From the NCBI RefSeq assembly GCF_006715285.1, contig NZ_VFMX01000001.1, positions 744,001 through 808,000 of the forward strand: DNA of 64,000 nucleotides, written 5' to 3'. Shown one piece after another: positions 53,842 to 60,950 of this stretch; position 1 is the first letter of the stretch; every line of letters starts with the position of its first letter. The notes beneath the pieces are model-generated. The model ran no database searches. It was not told where the DNA came from and saw nothing but the letters and a program-made list of their open reading frames with translations. The DNA is from Arthrobacter sp. SLBN-83. Its GTDB lineage: Bacteria; Actinomycetota; Actinomycetes; Actinomycetales; Micrococcaceae. Both the position numbers and the translations under genes were made by a program.

Positions 53842-54060
53842 TCCTGGCTCCCAGGTTTGACAGGCCGGGCTCCCCAGCTGGCCGGGCAATACTTCACCGG
53901 GCGGATTTCCTGCGCCGCGGTGCTTTCCACTACGAAAGGGCCCGCTGCTTGACCTCTGCTCCGACTATTCCGCAGGATCGCCCGCGCCACAAGACCCGGT
54001 TGTGGGCCATCTCATACCAGGCCCAGGAATGGCGGTCGCAACGCACTGGTTGTGAAGGAC
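53842..54060. other. Divergent spacer
   Basis: A 219-base region between the GT4 gene (minus) and the DsbA-like gene (plus). A TTGACA (53858-53863) is present on the plus strand but no matching -10 at 16-18 bases was found. No repeat, RNA or small gene recognised. Confidence 0.4.
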
Positions 54061-54759
54061 ATGAAGATTGAGATCTGGTCCGACGTCGCCTGCCCGTGGT
54101 GCTTCATTGGCAAGCGCCGGTTCGAGGCTGCCCTGGCTGCATTTCCGCACCGCGACGCCGTTGACGTGGTGTGGCGGAGCTACCAGCTGGATCCCACGCT
54201 TCCGGAACACTACGACGGCACGGAACTGGAGTACCTGAGCAGCCGCAAGGGCATGCCGGCCCAGCAGGTCTCGCAAATGTTCGAGCACGTGGCCCGGCAG
54301 GCAAAGGGCGAAGGCCTGGACTACCGGTTCGACAAAGTGGTGGTGGCCAACAGCTTCACCGCCCACCGCCTGATCCACCTGGCCGCGGCACACGGCGTAC
54401 AGGATGCGGCGAAGGAACGCCTGCTCAGCGACCACTTCGAGCACGGCAAGGACATCGGCAGCCGGGAGTACCTGTCCGCCCTCGGCAAGGACCTGGGGCT
54501 GCCGGCGGCCGAGGTGGATGAGTTGTTCACCACGGACAAGTACTCGGACGAGGTACGGTTCGACTTCCAGGAAGCCCGGGGCCTGGGCATCAGCGGCGTC
54601 CCGTTCTTCGTGATCGACCGCAAGTTCGGGCTCTCCGGCGCCCAGCCCACGGAAACGTTCACGGCCGCCCTGAACCAAGCCTGGCAGGAAGCCAACCCGC
54701 TGGTCCTGGTCAACTCCACTGACGCCGAAGCCTGCGGTCCGGACGGTTGCGCGATCTAG
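54061..54759 (+). CDS. DsbA-family (FrnE-like) protein
   Basis: A 232-residue thioredoxin-fold protein of the DsbA/FrnE group with active-site C11-P-W-C14 in WSDVACPWCFIGKRRFE. Residues 60-150 form the helical insertion, and GISGVPFFVIDRKFGLSGAQ has the cis-Pro. It lacks a signal peptide, so it is a cytosolic disulfide isomerase or a 2-hydroxychromene isomerase-like enzyme. The ATG at 54061 fits the family's N-terminus; GTG at 54052 is an alternative since AAGGA abuts the ATG. Confidence 0.87.
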   Translation: MKIEIWSDVACPWCFIGKRRFEAALAAFPHRDAVDVVWRSYQLDPTLPEHYDGTELEYLSSRKGMPAQQVSQMFEHVARQAKGEGLDYRFDKVVVANSFTAHRLIHLAAAHGVQDAAKERLLSDHFEHGKDIGSREYLSALGKDLGLPAAEVDELFTTDKYSDEVRFDFQEARGLGISGVPFFVIDRKFGLSGAQPTETFTAALNQAWQEANPLVLVNSTDAEACGPDGCAI

Positions 54760-54761
54760 CG

Positions 54762-54789
54762 CACTTTACTGACACATAGCGGTAAAGTG
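54762..54789 (+). promoter_or_regulatory. TetR promoter with inverted repeat
   Basis: CACTTTAC (54762-54769) and GTAAAGTG (54782-54789) form a perfect inverted repeat with a 12-base centre. The right arm includes TAAAGT (54783-54788), a -10 six bases before the ATG, so the regulator probably represses its own leaderless promoter. Confidence 0.65.
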
Positions 54790-54794
54790 TCCGC

Positions 54795-55445
54795 ATGCCC
54801 AGGATTTCAGCGGCCAGCAATGCCGAACAACGCGCGGAGACCCAGCGCCGCATCCTCACCGCTTTCGGCGAGCTCCTGTTCACCCACGGCCTTCCAGGGC
54901 TGACCATGACCGACGTGGCCCGCCACGCAGGCATTGGCAGGACAGCCGTTTACAACTACTTCGCCGATATCGAAGAGCTCCTGATCTCCTACGCCCTCGA
55001 CGAAACCGAGAAGTTCCTCTCCGACCTGCGCGACGCACTGGAGCGCCTGGAGAACCCGGTGGAACGGCTGGCCCTGTACGTCCGCGCGCAGGTGGTTGAC
55101 CTCAGCCGCCGCCACCTCCCGCCGGGACCTGCCATGGGGGCTGTGCTGTCGCCGTCGTCCTTTGCCAAACTTTCGGACCACGTGGGCGAGCTCAGCGTCC
55201 TGCTCCAGGGCATCCTGCGGGACGGCATGGAACAGGGCTACCTGCCCGTAGCCGATGTGGGCCAGCAGTCGCAGCTGATCCTGGGCACCCTGTCCTCCAG
55301 CGCGGCGAGGGGCAGCGACGAGCCCGCCGAGCTGGAGGCCCGGGTAGCCCGTACCGTGCGGTTCATTCAGCTGGGCGCCGGTGCAAGGTTCGACGCCGGG
55401 GGGCGGCCCATCAGGGTGGCGCAGCTTCCGGCGGTGGCCAGCTGA
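54795..55445 (+). CDS. TetR-family regulator
   Basis: A 216-residue repressor with an N-terminal helix-turn-helix LTMTDVARHAGIGRTAVYNY (about residues 37-56) and a ligand domain ending in a beta-turn-rich tail. The ATG at 54795 is six bases past TAAAGT. It is 35 bases after the DsbA-like gene but has its own promoter and operator. The regulated gene may be itself or the convergent LytR_C unit; ligand unknown. Confidence 0.87.
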   Translation: MPRISAASNAEQRAETQRRILTAFGELLFTHGLPGLTMTDVARHAGIGRTAVYNYFADIEELLISYALDETEKFLSDLRDALERLENPVERLALYVRAQVVDLSRRHLPPGPAMGAVLSPSSFAKLSDHVGELSVLLQGILRDGMEQGYLPVADVGQQSQLILGTLSSSAARGSDEPAELEARVARTVRFIQLGAGARFDAGGRPIRVAQLPAVAS

Positions 55446-55490
55446 CGGGCAGGTACCAGGCGCCTGGACAAAAGATCCGGGGCCGGGGGA

Positions 55491-56153
55491 TCAGGCAGCA
55501 GGCGTAACGGGCAGCTTGTCAGGATCTGCTATGCGCCGGCTTTCCCGGGGGCAGCTGAGCTGGCCCGGCGTCTGGTCCACCAGTTCCGGCGGGACGAGGC
55601 CCTTGTAGTCCTGCGCCAGGATCACGTCAACGCTGGCGTCGGTCCTGCCGTCCTGGAAGTAGTCGGACCCTTGAAGATTGCGCTGCACCGTGAAGGCCGC
55701 CGCTTGTCCGGCCGCACCTGACACCACCGCAGCGACGCCCCGGTAGCCGGCGTTGATGTTCGACACGTTCCCCACCACGAACTTCCGTGCCAGGAACTCG
55801 TCCGCCACAGATCGGGCCAGCCCGGCCCGGCTGGTGGAGTTCAGGACGTTGAGGTTGATCTTGTCGTTGGGCGTGTAATCGAATTGCGAGGCGGGACAGG
55901 ATGACACCGGCGTCGGGGCCGGTTCGGCGGCGGGAATTTTCAGCCGGCCATTGATGATGGCCATGGCAACAATGATGCCGGCGGCGATCAGGCCGATCAG
56001 CAGGACCAGCACCACTCCGTGCAGTACGCGGCGACGGACCCGGGCGGTCTCATCGGCGTCCTTGGCCGCCTCCATAGCGGCGCGCAGCTCGGGGCCGGAA
56101 ACAACATGGTGGCCGTGAAGGACGCTGGGGTCCTTCGGCCGCTTCCTAGCCAT
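55491..56153 (-). CDS. LytR C-terminal (LytR_C) domain protein
   Basis: A 220-residue protein with a cytosolic N-terminus, one transmembrane helix (about 45-70, VLVLLIGLIAAGIIVAMAII) and an external LytR_C domain (about 95-190; NLNVLNSTSRAGLARSVADE). In actinobacteria such proteins accompany LCP glycopolymer transferases in cell-wall assembly. No LCP catalytic domain is present. Its ATG overlaps by eight bases the end of the small upstream gene, so the two are translationally coupled. Confidence 0.85.
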   Translation of the reverse strand: MARKRPKDPSVLHGHHVVSGPELRAAMEAAKDADETARVRRRVLHGVVLVLLIGLIAAGIIVAMAIINGRLKIPAAEPAPTPVSSCPASQFDYTPNDKINLNVLNSTSRAGLARSVADEFLARKFVVGNVSNINAGYRGVAAVVSGAAGQAAAFTVQRNLQGSDYFQDGRTDASVDVILAQDYKGLVPPELVDQTPGQLSCPRESRRIADPDKLPVTPAA

Positions 56154-56448
56154 CGAGCACCAGGACCCGGGCGTGGATTGCGGTGCGCTGGTGCAGGGCG
56201 GTGCGGACCGCGCGGTGCAGCCCGTCCTCCAGGTACAGGGTTCCCTGGTACTGCACCACGTGCGGGAAAAGGTCGCCGAAGAAGGTGGAATCCTCCGCCA
56301 GCAGGGCCTCCAGGTCCAGGGTGCGCTTGGTAGTCACCAGTTCGTCCAGCCGGACGGGCCGGGGCGGCAGGGAGGCCCACTGTTTAGGGGTGTTGAAACC
56401 ATGGTCGGGGTAAGGGCGGCCCTCGCCCACAGCTTTGAATATCACCAT
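56146..56448 (-). CDS. Small conserved actinobacterial protein (VapB-like annotation), partner of LytR_C
   Basis: A 100-residue protein: VIFKAVGEGRPYPDHGFNTP, then VRLDELVTTKRTLDLEALLA and YLEDGLHRAVRTALHQRT. The DGLHR segment recalls ParB-like nucleotide-binding folds. Homologues are often auto-labelled VapB antitoxin, but no PIN toxin gene is adjacent, so that label is doubtful. The pairing with LytR_C, eight-base overlap, suggests a housekeeping role. The ATG at 56448 was chosen as first Met of the conserved block. Confidence 0.75.
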   Translation of the reverse strand: MVIFKAVGEGRPYPDHGFNTPKQWASLPPRPVRLDELVTTKRTLDLEALLAEDSTFFGDLFPHVVQYQGTLYLEDGLHRAVRTALHQRTAIHARVLVLDG

Positions 56449-56577
56449 GCCACAGTAGGCACCGCGCCGCGCCAGCGAAAGTAGCAGGGCTGGCGGGTGC
56501 CAGGTTGTAGCCAAACAGTGACAAACCGCCACGTCGCGGGCCCCGGCGGCCGCGCGGTGCACCACCGCCCGTACTGA

Positions 56578-56583
56578 GACAAT
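56578..56583 (+). promoter_or_regulatory. -10 element for the HAD gene
   Basis: GACAAT lies six bases before the ATG at 56590; GGAG sits too close to act as a ribosome site. Confidence 0.45.
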
Positions 56584-56589
56584 GGAGCC

Positions 56590-57519
56590 ATGACAGCAAC
56601 CGAGTCCCCAGCCGTGCCCGCACCCGGAATCCGCCCGCAATCCGCACCGCCGCTGGCGCTCCTGCTGGATGTGGACGGGCCGGTGGCCAGCCCGGTGACC
56701 CGGGACGTTAAGGCGGACATCATCCTGGACCTCGTGGCCCTCGCCACGGCAGGGATCCCCGTCATCTTCAACACCGGCCGCTCCGACGCCTTCATCCGGG
56801 AACAGGTCATGGCACCGATGATCGCAGCCGGCATTCCGGCAGGCACCGTCATCCACGCCATCTGCGAAAAGGGTGCAGTCTGGTTCAGCTACACCTCCGC
56901 CGGGCCCGGACCCATCCACGTGGACCGGGAGCTGGCCGTGCCGGCAGCGTACGGCGACGATATCCGCCGGCTGGTGGCAGAGGACTATGCCGCGCACATG
57001 TTCTTTGACGAGACCAAGCGGGCCATGGTGTCCGTGGAGCAGCACATCGATGTGCCCAGCGCCGACTACCTGGCCGAGCAGAAGCTGTTCGACGCCGAGG
57101 CCATGGAGCTCATGGTGCGCCACGGCCTCGGCGTTGTCCGGCTGGACCACCACGTTCCCAATTCCGACGACGAGGTGGACTACCGCGTGGATCCCACCAT
57201 CATTTCCACTGACATCGAGTCTGTGCGCCTGGGGAAGGACCTGGGCGCCAGCCGCGCCGTGGAACTCCTGGCGACCCAGGGCATCACGCCGCAGGCGTGG
57301 CGGACCGTGGGCGATTCGCGTACCGACTACGCCATGGCTGATTGGCTGCACCACAACGACCACCCCGTTAAGCACGTGGACGTGCGCCCTGCGGACGGCG
57401 TACCCAACAAGCCCTATCCGGTACTTACGGCGGAGGACCTGGGGCTGGAAGCCACAGTGATCCACGACGACGCCGGCGGGGCCTTCCTGCGCGCCTGGCG
57501 GGAGGCGCTGGACGCCTGA
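56590..57519 (+). CDS. HAD-superfamily hydrolase (Cof/sucrose-phosphatase-like)
   Basis: A 309-residue haloacid-dehalogenase phosphatase. Motif I is LLLDVDGPV (nucleophile Asp27, acid Asp29), motif II is FNTGRSDAF, and motif IV is GDSRTDYAMADWL. A C2-type cap (about 90-215) makes it a Cof/sugar-phosphatase-like enzyme. It lies 82 bases upstream of the Stealth gene on the same strand, so removal of phosphate from a sugar-phosphate used in envelope glycans is possible, but the substrate is unproven. Confidence 0.82.
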   Translation: MTATESPAVPAPGIRPQSAPPLALLLDVDGPVASPVTRDVKADIILDLVALATAGIPVIFNTGRSDAFIREQVMAPMIAAGIPAGTVIHAICEKGAVWFSYTSAGPGPIHVDRELAVPAAYGDDIRRLVAEDYAAHMFFDETKRAMVSVEQHIDVPSADYLAEQKLFDAEAMELMVRHGLGVVRLDHHVPNSDDEVDYRVDPTIISTDIESVRLGKDLGASRAVELLATQGITPQAWRTVGDSRTDYAMADWLHHNDHPVKHVDVRPADGVPNKPYPVLTAEDLGLEATVIHDDAGGAFLRAWREALDA

Positions 57520-57601
57520 GCCGCTGCCGGACCGCCGTCGAACGTTCACCGGGGTGCCCCGACGGCGCTCCGAAACCTCCCGTTACTACTGCAGGACTAT
57601 C

Positions 57602-59239
57602 ATGCAGGTAAGAACGCCCACTTCCACCAGCACGGAGACAACCATTACAGAAGCACCGGTCCAGGACGAGGTCTACTACGGCGGCCAGGCGTCCGTGGAG
57701 GAACAATTTCATGCCGAGATTACGTCGGCAGCGGCGGAGCAGCGGCTCAGCCACCGGCCGGACGTCATCCGGCACAAGGGCCGCTATGCCCTGATCAATG
57801 ACACCAGGACCCCTTACCAGGCCATGGTGGAAGACCTGCTGTTCCTGCGCAATGTCCTGGCCAACGCCGGCCTCTCCTACCTCCTGGTCCGGGGGAACAA
57901 CGACCGTCCCGTGCTGGCCTTGGACTGGAAGGACCGGAAGAAGCTTCGCGCTGCCCTGGTTGAGGCCTGCCGGGACGAGCCCTTCTACTCCATGACCGTC
58001 GATGCCAAGAAGAAGACCTCCGTCCTGGTGGCGGACGGTGAACTCTCCCCCAACCGCCAGGGCCGCATCTTCCGCCTCTACCGTCCGCGCGTGGAGCCGG
58101 TGGGCGGGTTCGAGTTCGGCGCTTCCGCCGGCGTGCAGATTGAACTGTGGGCCTTTGAAGGCGAACAACTGATCCTTCCCATCGAGAACTCCCTGACCCG
58201 CAGGACGCTGTTGCGCCAGGACGCGGTCCGCGGGACCGTGGAGCGCTACGGGCACACCTGGCCCACCATCGAGAACATGTTCGCCGACCACGCCAGCGAC
58301 ATCAGCTTCGACATCGACATCGTGTTCTCCTGGGTGGACGGCAGCTCCCCCGAATACATCGCGGCCCGGCGCGCCCAGCAAAAGGGACATGTCCTGGGTG
58401 AAGGCGATGACCACGAGGCCCGCTTCCGGCAGATCAACGAGCTCAAATACGCGCTGCGCTCCGTGTACATGTTCGCGCCCTGGATCCGCCGCATCTTCAT
58501 TGCCACGGACTCCCCCGCGCCGGCTTGGCTGGCCGACCACCCCTCCGTCACGATCGTCCGCAGCGAGGAGTTCTTCTCCGATCCCTCCGTGCTGCCCACA
58601 CACAACTCACAGGCGGTGGAGTGCCAGCTGCACAACATCGAGGGGTTGTCCGAGCACTTCCTCTACTCCAATGACGACATGTTCTTTGGCCGCCCCGTGG
58701 GCCCGGACATGTTCTTCACCCCGGGCGGCATCACCAAGTTCATCGAGGCGGAAACCAGGATCGGCTTGGGCGAAAACGATGCCGAGCGCAGCGGATTCGA
58801 GAACGCCGCCCGCGTGAACCGCAAGCTGCTGTGGAACCGGTTCGGCCGGATCACCACCCGGCACCTGGAGCACACCGCCGCGCCCCTGCGTCGCAGCGTG
58901 GTAAGCCAGATGGAGGAAGAGTTCCCTGAGGAGTTCCGGAAGACGGCAGCCAGCCGCTTCCGTGCCGCGGACAACATCTCCGTGACCAACTCGTTCTACC
59001 ACTACTACGCCCTGCTCACCGGCCGGGCGGTCACCCAGACAGCGGCCAAGGTGCGTTACGTGGACACCACCATGCGGTCCGGGCTGAAGTACCTGCCCAA
59101 GCTCCTGGGCAAGCGGAACATGGACTTTTTTTGCCTGAACGACGGCAGCTTCCCTGAAGTCAGCGCGGACGAGCGGGCCGAACTGGTGACCGACTTCCTT
59201 GAGCGGTACTTCCCCATCAAGGCACCCTGGGAAAAGTAG
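57602..59239 (+). CDS. Stealth-family hexose-1-phosphotransferase
   Basis: A 545-residue Stealth protein with all four conserved regions in order: CR1 FDIDIVFSWVDGSSPEY, CR2 QINELKYALRSVYMFAPWIR and IFIATDS, CR3 GRITTRHLEHTAAPLRRS, and CR4 near the C-terminus (YFPIKAPWE). The family transfers hexose-1-phosphate to make phosphodiester-linked polysaccharides such as capsules and wall glycans. The first 200 residues are an N-terminal extension seen in actinobacterial Stealth proteins. AGGA lies six bases before ATG 57602; an earlier GTG at 57554 is possible. A bidirectional terminator follows. Confidence 0.93.
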   Translation: MQVRTPTSTSTETTITEAPVQDEVYYGGQASVEEQFHAEITSAAAEQRLSHRPDVIRHKGRYALINDTRTPYQAMVEDLLFLRNVLANAGLSYLLVRGNNDRPVLALDWKDRKKLRAALVEACRDEPFYSMTVDAKKKTSVLVADGELSPNRQGRIFRLYRPRVEPVGGFEFGASAGVQIELWAFEGEQLILPIENSLTRRTLLRQDAVRGTVERYGHTWPTIENMFADHASDISFDIDIVFSWVDGSSPEYIAARRAQQKGHVLGEGDDHEARFRQINELKYALRSVYMFAPWIRRIFIATDSPAPAWLADHPSVTIVRSEEFFSDPSVLPTHNSQAVECQLHNIEGLSEHFLYSNDDMFFGRPVGPDMFFTPGGITKFIEAETRIGLGENDAERSGFENAARVNRKLLWNRFGRITTRHLEHTAAPLRRSVVSQMEEEFPEEFRKTAASRFRAADNISVTNSFYHYYALLTGRAVTQTAAKVRYVDTTMRSGLKYLPKLLGKRNMDFFCLNDGSFPEVSADERAELVTDFLERYFPIKAPWEK

Positions 59240-59245
59240 CCAGGC

Positions 59246-59286
59246 AAGACCAATGCCGGCCCCCAACGGGGACCGGCATTGGTCTT
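59246..59286. terminator. Bidirectional terminator
   Basis: AAGACCAATGCCGG (59246-59259) pairs perfectly with CCGGCATTGGTCTT (59273-59286), with an inner CCCC/GGGG. It lies between the convergent Stealth and phosphodiesterase genes. Short A/T flanks serve both directions. Confidence 0.75.
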
Positions 59287-59295
59287 CAAGCGGTT

Positions 59296-60225
59296 CTAGC
59301 GCCTCGCGCTGATCCCGAGTTTGGAGCCGCCGAGCTGCTTGGTGGTTTCCGGGATCCGGACGCCCGCTGCTTCAAGACGCCGGGCCGTTTCCTCGGGTGA
59401 CACGTACTCGCCTACGGTGGGCGAACTGCCCAGCGGAACCACCGAGTGCACGATGGTGTGCTCGTAGACGTGCACCAGGTTGAAAGCTTGGCCGCCGTCC
59501 TGCCCGCGGGTGCCTCCCACTGCAACATTGAGGTCCTGCGTGTAGCAGGACGCGGACGCGACCGACACGGGCACGCCGGCGAAGCTGGCCGTGGTGGAGT
59601 AGTGCAGGTGGCCGGCCAGGATGGTGCGGACGTCCGAGTTGCGCACCACGGCCGCCAGGGACGCCTGGTCCCGCAGTTCCACCAGCACCGAAAGATCCAG
59701 GACGGACGGGACCGGAGGGTGGTGGAGGGCCAGGATGGTACCGTCCGGCGCGGGGGTTTCCAGCTGCCGGGCAAGCCACTCCAGCTGGGCGGCACTCAGT
59801 TCGCCGTGGTGGAAACCCGGGACGGTGGTGTCCAGCGTGATGACACGCAGCCCGTTGATGAAGTAGCTGTGGTCCACCGGCTCGTCCGTGCCGGGTTGGT
59901 CGAGCAGGCCCTTGCGGAAATTGGCACGGTCGTCGTGGTTGCCCATGGCCCAAATGACCTGGGCGCCAAGCTCCTTGCAGGCGGGTTCGACAATGGCGCG
60001 CAGCTTCACGTAGGCCTGTGCGTCGCCCTTGTCGGCGAGGTCGCCGGTAAAGATCACTGCTTCCGGCCTGGCACCGGATGCTTTGACTTCGTCGAAGAGC
60101 TGGATAAGCCTGGCTTCGCTGTCGACGGTTCCGTAGAGGGGTTCTGGACCTCCCAACAGGTGGGGATCGCTCAGGTGGAGTAGGAAGTGGCGTGGCCGGG
60201 GATGTTCGGCCTCGATGTGCTCCAT
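59296..60225 (-). CDS. cpdA: Class III cyclic nucleotide phosphodiesterase (CpdA-like)
   Basis: A 309-residue calcineurin-like metallophosphoesterase: D20-x-H22 ([10 protein letters not shown]), GD in [13 protein letters not shown] in [12 protein letters not shown] in [11 protein letters not shown] and GHLHYS. This is the class III cAMP phosphodiesterase order (CpdA, Rv0805). It would lower cAMP, though related enzymes also act on other phosphodiesters. AGAGG lies five bases before the ATG at 60225. The spacer upstream is unusually A/T-rich and probably carries the promoter. Confidence 0.88.
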   Translation of the reverse strand: MEHIEAEHPRPRHFLLHLSDPHLLGGPEPLYGTVDSEARLIQLFDEVKASGARPEAVIFTGDLADKGDAQAYVKLRAIVEPACKELGAQVIWAMGNHDDRANFRKGLLDQPGTDEPVDHSYFINGLRVITLDTTVPGFHHGELSAAQLEWLARQLETPAPDGTILALHHPPVPSVLDLSVLVELRDQASLAAVVRNSDVRTILAGHLHYSTTASFAGVPVSVASASCYTQDLNVAVGGTRGQDGGQAFNLVHVYEHTIVHSVVPLGSSPTVGEYVSPEETARRLEAAGVRIPETTKQLGGSKLGISARR

Positions 60226-60385
60226 TGCTACCTCTATGGTCGGTGGGAAGCCGTTCTTCCCTTGTACCCTTCAGTAATATTTATCCAATCAGACATTTGG
60301 CAAACTTGGGGTAAATCTCCGTTGCTGATGTGGAAAAAGTTAAAAGAACTGCGGTTTTGCAGAAGAAATTCGAAACAACGCGCGC
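60226..60385. promoter_or_regulatory. A/T-rich spacer upstream of the cpdA-like gene
   Basis: This 160-base stretch includes AGTAATATTTATCCAATC (60272-60289) and an A-rich run near 60330-60345, a sharp drop from the surrounding GC. It separates the cpdA-like gene start from the glutathione peroxidase stop, both on the minus strand, and is likely the promoter of the former. No RNA or small gene was recognised. Confidence 0.45.
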
Positions 60386-60898
60386 TTACCCGAGCGCCTG
60401 CTCAATCGCGTCCATCACTGCTGCTGAGTCCGGCTCCACGGTGGGACCGAACCGGGCCACCACATTTCCCTCGCGGTTGACCAGGAACTTCTCGAAGTTC
60501 CACTTCACCAGCCCCGGCAGCAGGCCGGTCCGGAACTTGGTGAGCTCGCCGTAGAGCAGGTGCTGGTTCCTGCCGCGGACATCGGTTTTGGCCGTGAGAG
60601 GGAACGTGACGCCAAAGTTCCGTTCACAGAAGTCCGCAATTTCGTCGTCGGTACCGGGTTCCTGCCCGGCGAACTGGTTGCACGGGACGCCCAGGACCTC
60701 GAACCCCCGGTCCCGGAACTTGCCGTAGAGGGCTTCGAGGCCTGCGTACTGGCGGGTGAATCCGCAGTTCGAGGCGACATTGACCACCAGGACTACTTTT
60801 CCTTCGAATTGTCCAAAATTCGTCCTGGTCCCGTCATTGAGGATCAGCGGGATCGGATACAGGGGCCGCGGTCTGCGCATCAGCGAAGGATTGTTCAT
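60386..60898 (-). CDS. Glutathione/thioredoxin peroxidase (GPx family)
   Basis: A 170-residue non-selenium glutathione peroxidase with catalytic Cys45 in VVNVASNCGFTRQYAG, Gln in CNQFAGQEPG and Trp-Asn in VKWNFEKFLV, the full GPx tetrad. Actinobacteria use mycothiol and thioredoxin, so the reductant is likely thioredoxin rather than glutathione. ATG 60898 has no ribosome site; ATG 60880 is an alternative that still contains the whole fold. Lies between the M23 peptidase and cpdA-like genes on the same strand. Confidence 0.88.
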   Translation of the reverse strand: MNNPSLMRRPRPLYPIPLILNDGTRTNFGQFEGKVVLVVNVASNCGFTRQYAGLEALYGKFRDRGFEVLGVPCNQFAGQEPGTDDEIADFCERNFGVTFPLTAKTDVRGRNQHLLYGELTKFRTGLLPGLVKWNFEKFLVNREGNVVARFGPTVEPDSAAVMDAIEQALG

Positions 60899-60950
60899 AT
60901 GGGGAGTTCGTTGCCGAAGCCCCCACGTACGGGTGCGGACTGGAGATTTC

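Noticed and set aside
56146..56448. VapBC toxin-antitoxin module
   Set aside because: The small gene is sometimes labelled VapB but no PIN-domain toxin is adjacent; the partner is LytR_C.
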